Source of the DNA: RGIG4576 sp964613095
GTDB lineage: Bacteria; Bacteroidota; Bacteroidia; Bacteroidales; Muribaculaceae
Assembly: GCA_964613095.1 (NCBI GenBank)
Contig: CAZTFX010000023.1
Span: 1-28,437, forward strand
DNA length: 28,437 nt
Reading direction: 5' to 3'
The position numbers were made by a program, and so were the translations under genes. The notes beneath the pieces are model-generated. The model was not told the origin of the DNA. It searched no databases and saw only the letters and a program-made list of their open reading frames with translations. This document shows positions 7,963 to 15,905 of this stretch, one piece after another; positions within the stretch are counted from its first letter, which is position 1; the number at the start of each line of letters is the position of its first letter.

Positions 7963-9597
7963 TTATCGGTCTATATCAGGAATTACATAGTCCATTGACG
8001 CTGAAATGGTAATCAAATCGGCAATCTTATATCCTGCACAATATCTATCCACAGCACCTATATGGTTCAAACCCGGACTATTGAAATGCATACGATAAGG
8101 ATTCTTTCCTCCATCGCTTTCGATATATACACCAAATGCACCACGGCTTGCTTCAACTTCTTGGAACCAATGTCCTGCAGGTAATTTAACAATCTTCGGT
8201 ACCTTTGGAGCTGCAATTTCTGTTCCTTCTTCTTTTTCCAACATATCACAAAGTTGTTCAAGCATGCTCACACATTGCATAACTTCGTCCATTCTCACCA
8301 TGTAACGAGCGAAACTATCACCTTCATTATATATGATTTCATCAAATTTCAATTCATCATATACACCATAAGGTGCATGTTTACGTACGTCACAAGACCA
8401 CCCGGAAGCACGTCCGTTAGGACCGCTTGTTCCATAAGAGATTACATCTTCCTTAGAAACCACACCAACACCGATAGTTCTGTTTCTGAAAATAACATTA
8501 CCTGTAACCAATGTGTGATATTCTTTCACACGTTCCGGCATAATTGCGCAAAGTTCACGCACATCTTTTATCAAATCAGGATGAATATCGGCAGCCACAC
8601 CACCAATTACATGATAGTGTTGTGACATACGACCACCTGTTGTCTTTTCAAAAATATCCATTATCTGTTCGCGTTCACGGAATGCGTAAACGAATGCTGT
8701 TGTAGCACCCATATCCATAGCCATACAGCCAAAAGACAACAAGTGTGATGAAAGACGCATCAATTCATCAAACAATGTACGGATAACTTTAACACGATGA
8801 GGTATTTCCAATCCCAAAGCCTTTTCTATACATAAGCACAAGCAATGACGATTTTGGAATGAACTCATATAATCCATACGGTCAGTAAAGAATAATGTTT
8901 GCGGATAAGTCTTTGCTTCACATAATTTTTCTATACCACGATGGATATATCCACACACCGGAACCACCTTATTAATAGTTTCACCATCAACAGAACATCG
9001 AAGACGCATTACACCGTGAGTTGAAGGGTGCTGAGGACCGAAATTCACGACATACTCATCATCCCCGAAAATTTTATAATCGGTTTTTGACAATTCTCCG
9101 TTCTCACTTTCTGTTACAACAAAACTATCATCTTCATTTTCTTCCGATTCAAGGCGGATTGGATTCAATTCCGGACTATCGTCATAGTTTTTTCTCAATG
9201 GATAACCAACCCAGTCGGTACGCATAAACAAGCGACGCATATCAGGGTGCCCGATAAAGACTATACCATAGAAATCAAAAACTTCACGTTCCTGTATTAA
9301 TGCTACTTTCCATAAGTCACTCACACTGTAAAGCATTGGTTTTTCAAGATCGGCTGTAGCCACTTTTACACTCACTTTTTCTTGAGTTGTAGTAGAAGTA
9401 AGGTAATACATACAACCTAGAGTTTCTTTCCAGTCAACTCCGGTTACCGACACCAAATAGTCGAAGCCCAATTCTTCTTTTAGCTTCTTTGCCAAAGAAT
9501 GCCATTCTTTATCTTCTACATTCACCAAAAGGTATTCACCTTCTTCAAATGTAGCCGACGGACAAAGGCTTGCGATTTTTTCTTGTAAATTCACCAT
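7963..9597 (-). CDS. nuoCD: NADH-quinone oxidoreductase fused subunit C/D
   Basis: This is a peripheral-arm subunit of complex I in which NuoC and NuoD are one 544-residue chain. The NuoC part (about 1-145) has EREVFDFYGI (103-111) and the GHPDMRRLFMR motif. A short acidic linker (about 150-175) follows. The NuoD part opens with NFGPQHPSTHGVMRL (185-199), continues with GYIHRGIEKL, and retains the conserved histidines that line the quinone pocket. Fused NuoCD is known in Bacteroidota and in E. coli. It sits 61 bp after nuoB and 40 bp before nuoH. Confidence 0.97.
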   Translation of the reverse strand: MVNLQEKIASLCPSATFEEGEYLLVNVEDKEWHSLAKKLKEELGFDYLVSVTGVDWKETLGCMYYLTSTTTQEKVSVKVATADLEKPMLYSVSDLWKVALIQEREVFDFYGIVFIGHPDMRRLFMRTDWVGYPLRKNYDDSPELNPIRLESEENEDDSFVVTESENGELSKTDYKIFGDDEYVVNFGPQHPSTHGVMRLRCSVDGETINKVVPVCGYIHRGIEKLCEAKTYPQTLFFTDRMDYMSSFQNRHCLCLCIEKALGLEIPHRVKVIRTLFDELMRLSSHLLSFGCMAMDMGATTAFVYAFREREQIMDIFEKTTGGRMSQHYHVIGGVAADIHPDLIKDVRELCAIMPERVKEYHTLVTGNVIFRNRTIGVGVVSKEDVISYGTSGPNGRASGWSCDVRKHAPYGVYDELKFDEIIYNEGDSFARYMVRMDEVMQCVSMLEQLCDMLEKEEGTEIAAPKVPKIVKLPAGHWFQEVEASRGAFGVYIESDGGKNPYRMHFNSPGLNHIGAVDRYCAGYKIADLITISASMDYVIPDIDR

Positions 9598-9658
9598 ATT
9601 ATATATATGTGTATTTATATTGCTATTTTTTTATCTGTTTCTCACTCTCTTTTGGCAA

Positions 9659-10270
9659 TTACTTCATCAATTCTACTTCTTCAGGATGTTCGTTCAAGAA
9701 ATCCTTCAATTTTTCTTGACGATTAACTCCACCAAAATATTTTTGAAGTTTAATTTTACGTTGTAATTGCATCATTCCATAATACATAGCTTCCGGTCTT
9801 GGAGGACATCCGGGAATATAAACGTCCACAGGAAGAATTTTATCCAAACCTTGCACAACACAATGTGAGCCTTTAAACGGACCTCCTGAGATATTACAGC
9901 TACCGGTTGCTATTACATATTTTGGTTCAGCCATTTGTTCATATAGACGCATTAGAACAGGAGCCATGCGATAAGTAATAGTACCATTAACCATCAACAA
10001 ATCGGCTTGACGAGGAGAGTTTCGAGTTACCTCAAATCCGAAACGAGCCATATCGTGACGAGCTGCTCCCAAATGCATAAATTCAATAGCACAACAACTT
10101 GTTCCAAAACACAATGGCCACAAAGAATTGGCACGACTCCAGTTTATAAGGTTATCAAGAGTGCTAACTACCACATTAGCGCCACTGGCGTTAAGTTCTT
10201 CTACAAGTTTATCGATATATTCGTTGTCCTTGAAGTCTTCGCGAACCATACTTTTTATTTTCACTTCCAT
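9659..10270 (-). CDS. nuoB: NADH-quinone oxidoreductase subunit B
   Basis: This peripheral-arm subunit holds iron-sulfur cluster N2, the last electron carrier before quinone. I chose the ATG at 10270 (203 residues, MEVKIKSM). The longer reading from 10291 begins with TTG, while the ATG has a clear AAAGGAG ribosome-binding sequence 7 nt upstream. The four cluster ligands are Cys59-Cys60 (GTSCCAIEFM), Cys125 (GSCNISGGPF) and Cys155 (IPGCPPRPEA). The start overlaps the end of nuoA by 10 bp, suggesting translational coupling. No defects are visible. Confidence 0.96.
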   Translation of the reverse strand: MEVKIKSMVREDFKDNEYIDKLVEELNASGANVVVSTLDNLINWSRANSLWPLCFGTSCCAIEFMHLGAARHDMARFGFEVTRNSPRQADLLMVNGTITYRMAPVLMRLYEQMAEPKYVIATGSCNISGGPFKGSHCVVQGLDKILPVDVYIPGCPPRPEAMYYGMMQLQRKIKLQKYFGGVNRQEKLKDFLNEHPEEVELMK

Positions 10271-10629
10271 TCCAAAGCTCCTTTCCGCCAAGCATAAGCC
10301 AAGCCTAAAATTAATACTGCCAAGAAGATTCCAACACTAATAAGCCCTGCAGTTCCCAAAGTTTTGCATATTACAGCCCATGGAAATAAAAACACTGTTT
10401 CCACATCAAACATCAAGAACAAAATAGCAAACAAGTAATATCCTACCTTAAATTGCATCATGCTCTCACCTCTCGTTGGAACACCGCACTCATAAGACTT
10501 ACCTTTCTGCAATGAGAAAGACTTCGGCGATATTAGCGCTGCAATGATAAGAGCTGCTGCCACAAGTCCAACACCTGTAAGCAACGCTGTCACCATTAGC
10601 GTTGTACTTTGAATACTTAATAACTCCAT
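10261..10629 (-). CDS. nuoA: NADH-quinone oxidoreductase subunit A
   Basis: This small membrane subunit of complex I lies next to the quinone channel. The 122-residue protein has three membrane segments (about 10-33, 62-85, 94-113). The loop motif SYECGVPTRG (45-54) contains the conserved Cys, and FLMFDVETVFLFPWA (71-85) carries the family's conserved acidic residues. It is the first gene of the minus-strand run; a Bacteroidota-type promoter lies about 270 bp upstream. Downstream it overlaps nuoB by 10 bp. Confidence 0.96.
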   Translation of the reverse strand: MELLSIQSTTLMVTALLTGVGLVAAALIIAALISPKSFSLQKGKSYECGVPTRGESMMQFKVGYYLFAILFLMFDVETVFLFPWAVICKTLGTAGLISVGIFLAVLILGLAYAWRKGALEWK

Positions 10630-10897
10630 AAAATATTAATAACTCAATTTATATTTATCAAATAAAAAAAATTATGAGTCCCTTCACAGCCTCTGCCGGT
10701 ATCAAGACCCACATTCACATCTTTCATGCCTATATAAACGACAATAAGCGCACACATTACTGCACACGCTACTACAGCCTGTAATATTTACATTACACAA
10801 AAGATGCATCAAAAAAATTCAATTAAGTACTTAATAAACGAGACATGGCAATAGTTTCTCAATTATCAACCTATATTGGCACGACCTCATTTTGCAT

Positions 10898-10930
10898 GCA
10901 AAGATAATGATTCTTTTCTTTCTATTCTAA
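10898..10930 (-). promoter_or_regulatory. Candidate promoter of the nuo-atp run
   Basis: Read on the minus strand, TATCTTTG (10906 to 10899) matches the Bacteroidota -7 consensus TAnnTTTG exactly. A weak -33 element TTAG (10930 to 10927) lies 20 bp upstream, within the usual 19-21 bp spacing. Transcription would start near 10895 and leave a leader of about 265 nt before nuoA. The -7 box overlaps the 12-bp palindrome TTTGCATGCAAA (10891-10902), which could be an operator or chance. Confidence 0.6.
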
Positions 10931-10971
10931 TTTTTAACACATTAATTCTAGTCTTTTTTTCATTACACGTA

Positions 10972-11002
10972 TAGACATTTATAACCTATATAAAAATGTC
11001 TA
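10972..11002. repeat. Inverted repeat upstream of the TonB receptor promoter
   Basis: TAGACATTT at 10972-10980 is an exact reverse complement of AAATGTCTA at 10994-11002, with a 13-nt spacer containing AACCTATA. A similar AACCTATC follows at once after the right arm. It lies 35 bp upstream of the -33 element, a position that suits a regulator-binding site, but no known operator consensus was recognised. Confidence 0.45.
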
Positions 11003-11020
11003 ACCTATCAATATTTATTT

Positions 11021-11036
11021 TCACTATAAATAGTGA
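11021..11036. promoter_or_regulatory. Palindromic candidate operator abutting the receptor promoter
   Basis: TCACTAT-AA-ATAGTGA is a perfect palindrome with 7-bp arms and a 2-bp centre. It ends exactly next to the -33 element at 11037. Position and symmetry fit a binding site for a dimeric regulator. It does not resemble the E. coli-type Fur box (GATAATGATAATCATTATC). The function is inferred from position only. Confidence 0.45.
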
Positions 11037-11068
11037 TTGTGAAAACTGATTTATTAAATTACTTTTGC
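11037..11068 (+). promoter_or_regulatory. Promoter of the TonB-dependent receptor gene
   Basis: The -33 element TTGT (11037-11040), a 19-bp spacer and the -7 element TACTTTTG (11060-11067, followed by C) match the Bacteroidota sigma-ABfr consensus very well. The start site would fall at about 11071-11075, leaving an extremely short or absent leader before the ATG at 11076. Confidence 0.75.
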
Positions 11069-11075
11069 ACCCGAT

Positions 11076-13319
11076 ATGTTACGTTTTTTAAAATATATAA
11101 AATTTATAGCCATTGTAATAGGAGTATATAATCCAATACACATTTCGGCACAAGTTTCTAAGACTGCAACTGATACGGTTTTAGTACTTAATGACATTAC
11201 AATTACAGCCATCAAACAAGGCGTAATCAACACAAACAACACTTCAGCAATAACCGAGTTAAAACAACGAGATATTGAGAAGTTGAACATTTCGGTAGCA
11301 AAGAACATAAGTGAAATTGCACCAAATGTATATATGCCCGACTACGGTTCACGCATAACATCTTCTATTTACGTAAGAGGTATGGGTACTCGTATTGATC
11401 AACCGGTAGTTGGTATGAATTTCGATAACATTCCTATTATGGATAAGAATAATTATGACTTCGACATTACTGATATTGCACGTATTGAAGTGTTGCGAGG
11501 TCCACAAAGCACTCTTTTCGGAAGAAACACGATGGGAGGATTAATCAATATATATACCCTATCACCTCTATCTTATCAAGGAATACGCTTTTTAACAGAA
11601 CATTCAACCGGTAACACTTATAAAGCGGCAGCATCCATTTACCATAAACTCAACAACAAATTCGGTATCAGTTTCAGCGGACAATATTTCACTTCCGATG
11701 GTTTTTTCACAAATAAGTACAACAACGAAAAGTGTGAAAAAGAAAAACAAGGAGGCGGGCGATTGAAATTACAATGGCATCCCACACGAAATTTACACAT
11801 CGACAATGTATTTTATTTTTCTCTTTTAAGACAGGGCGGTTATCCTTACGAGTCGGCAACTACCGAAACCATATCCTACAACGATACTTGTTTTTATCAC
11901 CGCAACACATTCAATGACGGATTAACCATAAATTGGATATTACCCCAATTTACGCTATCAAGTATAACAAGTATTCAACATATCGATGACAATATGACCC
12001 TCGATCAGGATTTTTCACCTAAACCCTATTTCACACTTACACAAGCACGCAAACAAACAACATTCACACAAGATTTCATATTAAAAGGTAAAAATTTAAC
12101 TAAATACAATTGGCTTATAGGAATATTTGGATTTTACAAGCACCTCAACATGAATGCGCCTGTAACATTCAAAGATTACGGCATAGAACAACTCATAGAG
12201 AAACATCGAAACGACGCAATTCCGGCATATCCCATATCATGGGACTCTCGTGATTTTCTATTATCTAGCAATTTCAAAAATCCCAATTATGGATTGGCTC
12301 TATATCACCAATCAAGTTATAACACCGGTGATTGGACATTTTCAGCAGGAATACGTCTCGATTATGAATATAGCAAATTGTCTTACAGCAGTCAATGCAA
12401 CACCGGATATAGTACAATTCAAGCAGAAGACGGCTCCATCTTTTCCCATACCGATGTAACAATCAATGATGGAGACAAACTTGACAAATCATTTTTACAA
12501 TTGCTACCGAAATTTTCCGTCACATACGATATTCCCACGCTTAAGCATTCCAACGCGTTTTTCAGCATTGCCAAAGGGTATAAAGCCGGAGGTTTTAACA
12601 CACAAATGTTCTCTGATGTACTTCAACAAAAAGTCATGGGAATTATGGGCTTAAGCCAAAGTTATGATATTGATGAAATGGTTAGTTACAAGCCTGAACA
12701 AAGTTGGAATTTCGAAATCGGCACACACTTGGAAAGCGAAAACAAACATTTATCGGGGGATTTATCCTTATTTTACATACATTGTTCCAATCAACAACTC
12801 ACATGTTTTCCCGATGGAAACACAACCGGACGTTTAATGACAAATGCCGGCAAAGCACGTAGTTTTGGTGCCGAACTATCTTTAAAATGGATACCTATCA
12901 ACAATTTGATTATTAACACAAGTTATGGCTACACCAATGCAAAATTCATTGAATATGACAATGGGAAACAAGATTTTGCAGGCAACTATATTCCATATGC
13001 ACCAAGTAACACAATGTTTGCCGGTATATCTTATACAATTCCTGCAAAAAAATCTTGGTTAGAAGAGATTCTCATATCTACCAACGTAAAAGGGGTTGGG
13101 TCTATTTATTGGAATGAAGAAAATAATATTTCACAACCTTTTTATGCAACACTGGGAGCCGGTATCAGTTTAAAAAGCAAACATTATTCCTTGGATTTGT
13201 GGGTTCAAAACCTTACCGACACAGATTATAAAACATTTTATTTCGTATCAATAGGGAATGCATTCCTTCAACGAGGCAAACCTCGCATTTTAGGCACAAC
13301 ATTAAGAATAAAAATATAA
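11076..13319 (+). CDS. TonB-dependent outer-membrane receptor
   Basis: This is a gated outer-membrane beta-barrel for active uptake powered by TonB-ExbB-ExbD. The 747-residue protein has a signal peptide (about 1-25, ending HISAQ), a possible TonB box near 33-39 (TVLVLND), and a plug domain (about 40-165) with SIYVRGMGTR and IEVLRGPQSTLFGRNTMGG (137-155). The rest is barrel, ending GTTLRIKI with a terminal Ile rather than the common Phe. There is no N-terminal carboxypeptidase-like domain and no SusD partner, so it is not a SusC glycan receptor; it is closer to siderophore, heme or cobalamin-type receptors. The substrate is unknown. It is followed after 22 bp by a lipoprotein gene and is probably co-transcribed with it. 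Promoter and palindromes upstream suggest tight regulation. Confidence 0.93.
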   Translation: MLRFLKYIKFIAIVIGVYNPIHISAQVSKTATDTVLVLNDITITAIKQGVINTNNTSAITELKQRDIEKLNISVAKNISEIAPNVYMPDYGSRITSSIYVRGMGTRIDQPVVGMNFDNIPIMDKNNYDFDITDIARIEVLRGPQSTLFGRNTMGGLINIYTLSPLSYQGIRFLTEHSTGNTYKAAASIYHKLNNKFGISFSGQYFTSDGFFTNKYNNEKCEKEKQGGGRLKLQWHPTRNLHIDNVFYFSLLRQGGYPYESATTETISYNDTCFYHRNTFNDGLTINWILPQFTLSSITSIQHIDDNMTLDQDFSPKPYFTLTQARKQTTFTQDFILKGKNLTKYNWLIGIFGFYKHLNMNAPVTFKDYGIEQLIEKHRNDAIPAYPISWDSRDFLLSSNFKNPNYGLALYHQSSYNTGDWTFSAGIRLDYEYSKLSYSSQCNTGYSTIQAEDGSIFSHTDVTINDGDKLDKSFLQLLPKFSVTYDIPTLKHSNAFFSIAKGYKAGGFNTQMFSDVLQQKVMGIMGLSQSYDIDEMVSYKPEQSWNFEIGTHLESENKHLSGDLSLFYIHCSNQQLTCFPDGNTTGRLMTNAGKARSFGAELSLKWIPINNLIINTSYGYTNAKFIEYDNGKQDFAGNYIPYAPSNTMFAGISYTIPAKKSWLEEILISTNVKGVGSIYWNEENNISQPFYATLGAGISLKSKHYSLDLWVQNLTDTDYKTFYFVSIGNAFLQRGKPRILGTTLRIKI

Positions 13320-13341
13320 ACATTATAAAATCAATTAATTT

Positions 13342-14241
13342 ATGAAACATTTATCAATTTTATTAACATTTTTCATGGCTGTTGCTTTCGTTTCTTGTGA
13401 TGACAGCGATGATAATACATTAACTACGACAACATCCGTTTATCAAATCTACACAGTAACCGCAGCCGACGGTAGCACTTTAACGTTCCCTGCTAGTAAC
13501 TTCGTTTATGAAGTTGATTACAACGAAAGTGAAATAGACATTACATTGAACAATGTAAAATTCAGCCCCAGAATGCCTGAAATCACAATGGAAATCAATG
13601 ATATCCCTTTCACTTACACAGAAAGCGGAATAAAAATGAATGCAACCAACCTTGTTCCGGAGGTAGGTGATGAACCAATGCCTAATTATACAATTTCAAC
13701 ACTTTCCGGTCGCATTGCAACATCAGAACTAACCGAAAGCAGTAAATGTAAAATATCATTTGTAGTAAGTGGTGGTTTTACTGTTACAGCTTATCCTACT
13801 CCTTTGGTTTACGAATTTGAAAGCAATACTATCGTGAACAATACAGCAATTAATTCCGTAGATCAATTTACTTCCGATGATTCAAGCTATGTGCTTAAAC
13901 TTGATGCAACAAATTCTACAGCAGATCTATACATTTACGATGCAAAATTTGCTGAAAGAATGCCCGCGATGAATATGGTATTCAAAAACATTCCTTTTAC
14001 TGCAAACAATTCAGGTTTCACAATGAATAGCGAAGCTCTTACTCCATCTATCATTGGTAGTACAGGAAGTGAGACTCCTGCACCGAATTACACAATCTCA
14101 AACTTAAGTATAAAAGTAGACGGAGACCGCTTGGCAACCAACTTCACATGCACTATTACAGACCAAAACAATAGTGCAATTGGTGAATATAATGTATTAG
14201 CTACAGCCAACATGTTTCCTTCAGAAACCATTCAGAAATAA
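13342..14241 (+). CDS. Lipoprotein with two calycin-like repeats
   Basis: This 299-residue protein has a lipoprotein signal (hydrophobic 5-18, acceptor Cys19 in FVSC) directly followed by DDSDDN. Acidic residues after the Cys resemble the Bacteroidota signal that sends lipoproteins to the cell surface. The mature part is an internal duplication offset by about 129-134 residues: KFSPRMPEITMEINDIPFT (73-91) pairs with KFAERMPAMNMVFKNIPFT (202-220), and PNYTIS recurs at 114 and 248. The beta-rich pattern resembles the calycin-like beta-barrel lipoproteins of gut Bacteroidota (PF13944); this is from memory and moderate. Pairing with the receptor 22 bp upstream suggests a surface ligand-binding or capture role, as in HmuR-HmuY, but no ligand can be named. 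A strong terminator follows. Confidence 0.85.
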   Translation: MKHLSILLTFFMAVAFVSCDDSDDNTLTTTTSVYQIYTVTAADGSTLTFPASNFVYEVDYNESEIDITLNNVKFSPRMPEITMEINDIPFTYTESGIKMNATNLVPEVGDEPMPNYTISTLSGRIATSELTESSKCKISFVVSGGFTVTAYPTPLVYEFESNTIVNNTAINSVDQFTSDDSSYVLKLDATNSTADLYIYDAKFAERMPAMNMVFKNIPFTANNSGFTMNSEALTPSIIGSTGSETPAPNYTISNLSIKVDGDRLATNFTCTITDQNNSAIGEYNVLATANMFPSETIQK

Positions 14242-14258
14242 ATTCTGATATAGCTTTT

Positions 14259-14292
14259 AAAAGCGTTGATTTTTTGAATCAACGCTTTTTTT
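14259..14292 (+). terminator. Rho-independent terminator after the lipoprotein gene
   Basis: A perfect 13-bp stem (AAAAGCGTTGATT at 14259-14271, AATCAACGCTTTT at 14277-14289) with a 5-nt loop runs into a T-tract (to 14292). It lies 18 bp after the lipoprotein stop and closes the receptor-lipoprotein unit. Confidence 0.9.
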
Positions 14293-14385
14293 ATACCTTT
14301 TAATAAAATTTATAACATCATTTTTATCATTAATTATCCTAAAATAAAAAGTTTACATTAATTTTACACGCAAATTTCATTTTTA

Positions 14386-14943
14386 ATGACCCACAACAAC
14401 TACAACGAAGAAATAATCATCGAAGAACTGAGAAATGATGAAACACGCCAAAGAGCATTCAGCAAAGTAATCAAGCATTACAGCGAGCCTCTATATTGGC
14501 AAATTCGTCGTATGGTTATAGATCATGAAAATGCCAACGATATTTTACAAGAAACATTCATTAAAGCATGGATTAATATCAATCATTTTCGTGGTGACGC
14601 CAAACTCTCCACATGGTTATACAAAATTGCGACCAACGAATCAATCACATTTCTCAACAAAGAACGAAATAGACTTACATCATCAATCGACGGTGAAGAT
14701 TCTTTTCTAATCAACAATCTTGAAGCCGATGAATGGTTTGACGGTGATGATTTAAAACTTGAATTACAGAAGGCAATCAACAAACTACCTGAGAAACAAC
14801 GCCTTGTTTTTAATATGAGATATTTTGATGAAATGAAATACGAAGATATGTCCGAAATTTTAGGAACATCCGTTGGTGCATTGAAAGCATCCTATCATCA
14901 TGCCGTAAAAAAAATTGAGGAGTTTTTTTCATCAATTGATTAA
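14386..14943 (+). CDS. ECF-type RNA polymerase sigma factor
   Basis: This 185-residue protein directs RNA polymerase to a dedicated promoter set. Region 2 (about 27-93) contains the signature DILQETFIKAW (52-62) and FRGDAKLSTWLYKIATN (68-84). Region 4 (about 127-180) has LPEKQRLVFNMRYFDEM and a helix-turn-helix ending GALKASYHHAVKKI. No extra domains are present. The next two genes encode a membrane protein and a periplasmic protein, the usual setting for an anti-sigma-controlled ECF factor. A weak -7-like TAATTTTA lies at 14359-14366. The target genes are unknown; autoregulation and control of its own operon are likely by analogy. Confidence 0.93.
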   Translation: MTHNNYNEEIIIEELRNDETRQRAFSKVIKHYSEPLYWQIRRMVIDHENANDILQETFIKAWININHFRGDAKLSTWLYKIATNESITFLNKERNRLTSSIDGEDSFLINNLEADEWFDGDDLKLELQKAINKLPEKQRLVFNMRYFDEMKYEDMSEILGTSVGALKASYHHAVKKIEEFFSSID

Positions 14944-14976
14944 ACCTTTATTTACCAATCTAGTCAAACAAACGAA

Positions 14977-15366
14977 ATGAAAGACGAAAAATCTGACATA
15001 TTATCAAAAATCGGGCGTGATTCAGGATTCAAAGTTCCTGAGAATTACTTTGATGAATTCGCCAAGAAAATGGAAGAAAAACTCCCTGAATATAAAGTTA
15101 TTCCCGAAGTGAAACCCACGACATGGAGTAGAATACGTCCTTACATCTACATGACGGCTATGTTTGCCGGAATATGGTGTATGATGTGGATTTTCAACGA
15201 TCTCGCAGGCAATCATAGAAATAGCTATAATTCAACGATTGTAGCAGGATTCCAAAACAGTGAAAATATTGATGAATTTATGTTACACGGAGACGTATCT
15301 GAGTATGACATATACACATACGAAGATAGTGTAGCAGCCAATGAAGAGGCTCCCGGTCATCCATAA
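14977..15366 (+). CDS. Single-pass membrane protein, probable anti-sigma factor
   Basis: I do not recognise a named family for this 129-residue protein, but its layout is informative. A cytoplasmic N-terminus (1-54) with FKVPENYFDEFAKKMEEKLPE (18-38), a motif often seen in small proteins beside Bacteroidota ECF sigma genes, is followed by one membrane segment (about 55-75, YIYMTAMFAGIWCMMWIF). An acidic C-terminus of about 54 residues would face the periplasm. It lies 33 bp after the sigma gene and 30 bp before a Spy-like gene. A short cytoplasmic domain plus a single helix is the design of minimal anti-sigma factors such as CnrY. It has no zinc-binding HxxxCxxC motif, so it is not a ZAS-type anti-sigma. 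The role is inferred from context. Confidence 0.75.
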   Translation: MKDEKSDILSKIGRDSGFKVPENYFDEFAKKMEEKLPEYKVIPEVKPTTWSRIRPYIYMTAMFAGIWCMMWIFNDLAGNHRNSYNSTIVAGFQNSENIDEFMLHGDVSEYDIYTYEDSVAANEEAPGHP

Positions 15367-15396
15367 GCGGTAAATGTATAACTAAGATTTTTTATT

Positions 15397-15876
15397 ATGA
15401 TGAAATTTATATTAAAATCATTAATACTTGTTCTTATTTTTTGTCAAGCCGATTTGGCAACAGCTGATACGACAGAAAAAGTGTCACAACAGGGTAATCG
15501 ATGGATGGAAAAAATTAAAAATTTCAAACATTCATTCCTAATCAAAGAGACCGAAATGACGGACGAACAAAGTAAAGAATTTCTACCTCTTTATAAAGAA
15601 ATGGAAGATAAAATCTATCAAGCAAATAAAGAAGCTCGCACATTTGAACAAGAACTATCAACCACAAGTCGAGACATTACTGACAACGATTACGAAAGAG
15701 CTGCAATAGGTCTTTCACAAGTAAAAACCAAAGAGGCTGAAATTGAAAATCAATATTTCGAAAAATTTTCAGCAATTCTTAGCAAGAAACAACTTTTCTT
15801 ATTAAAACGTGCTGAAAATCGTTTTGCAATAGAAATGTTGAATCATAACAGACAAAGTAGAAAAATAAAACAATAA
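15397..15876 (+). CDS. Spy/CpxP-like periplasmic protein
   Basis: This 159-residue protein has a signal peptide (about 1-23, ending ATADT) and an all-helical, highly charged mature part. Two LTxxQ-like motifs, MTDEQ (54-58) and LSKKQ (128-132), sit about 74 residues apart at the starts of predicted helices, which is the hallmark of the Spy/CpxP/CnrX-ZraP superfamily of periplasmic chaperones and metal or stress sensors. It is the third gene of the sigma/anti-sigma run, so a sensing or buffering role upstream of the sigma factor is the simplest reading. No clear metal-ligand cluster is visible. ATG codons at 15397 and 15400 are equivalent starts. A terminator follows 29 bp after the stop. Confidence 0.75.
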   Translation: MMKFILKSLILVLIFCQADLATADTTEKVSQQGNRWMEKIKNFKHSFLIKETEMTDEQSKEFLPLYKEMEDKIYQANKEARTFEQELSTTSRDITDNDYERAAIGLSQVKTKEAEIENQYFEKFSAILSKKQLFLLKRAENRFAIEMLNHNRQSRKIKQ

Positions 15877-15905
15877 ATAATAACTAACTTTCTTTTATAC
15901 GTCAG

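Larger units (their letters stand above)
10630..11075. other. Divergent intergenic region between nuoA and the TonB receptor
   Basis: These 446 bp separate two divergently read genes. The left half (10630-10890) would be the untranslated leader of nuoA and holds only a weak 37-codon open frame (10644-10757, minus) that I do not call a gene. The right half holds a minus-strand promoter (10898-10930), a 9-bp-arm inverted repeat (10972-11002), a 7-bp-arm palindrome (11021-11036) and the plus-strand promoter of the receptor (11037-11068). No tRNA or other RNA gene is recognisable. Confidence 0.7.

Noticed and set aside
8254..8625. A 123-codon plus-strand open frame opposite nuoCD, and similar long frames opposite nuoB and atp genes.
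   Set aside because: They lie antisense to well-identified genes, have unusual His- and Thr-rich composition and no family motifs, so they are shadows of the real coding strand.
10271..10291. A longer nuoB reading starting at 10291.
   Set aside because: The codon there is TTG. The ATG at 10270 has an AAAGGAG sequence 7 nt upstream and gives an N-terminus like other NuoB proteins.
10644..10757. A 37-codon minus-strand frame just upstream of nuoA, with a hydrophobic start (MCALIVVYIGMKDV) and two Cys residues.
   Set aside because: It has no recognisable family or ribosome-binding site, and it lies in the presumed nuoA leader. A frame of this length is expected by chance. It would be worth revisiting only if conserved in relatives.
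11076..14241. A SusC/SusD glycan-uptake pair.
   Set aside because: The receptor lacks the N-terminal carboxypeptidase-like domain, and the lipoprotein is beta-rich with two repeats rather than the helical TPR-containing SusD fold.
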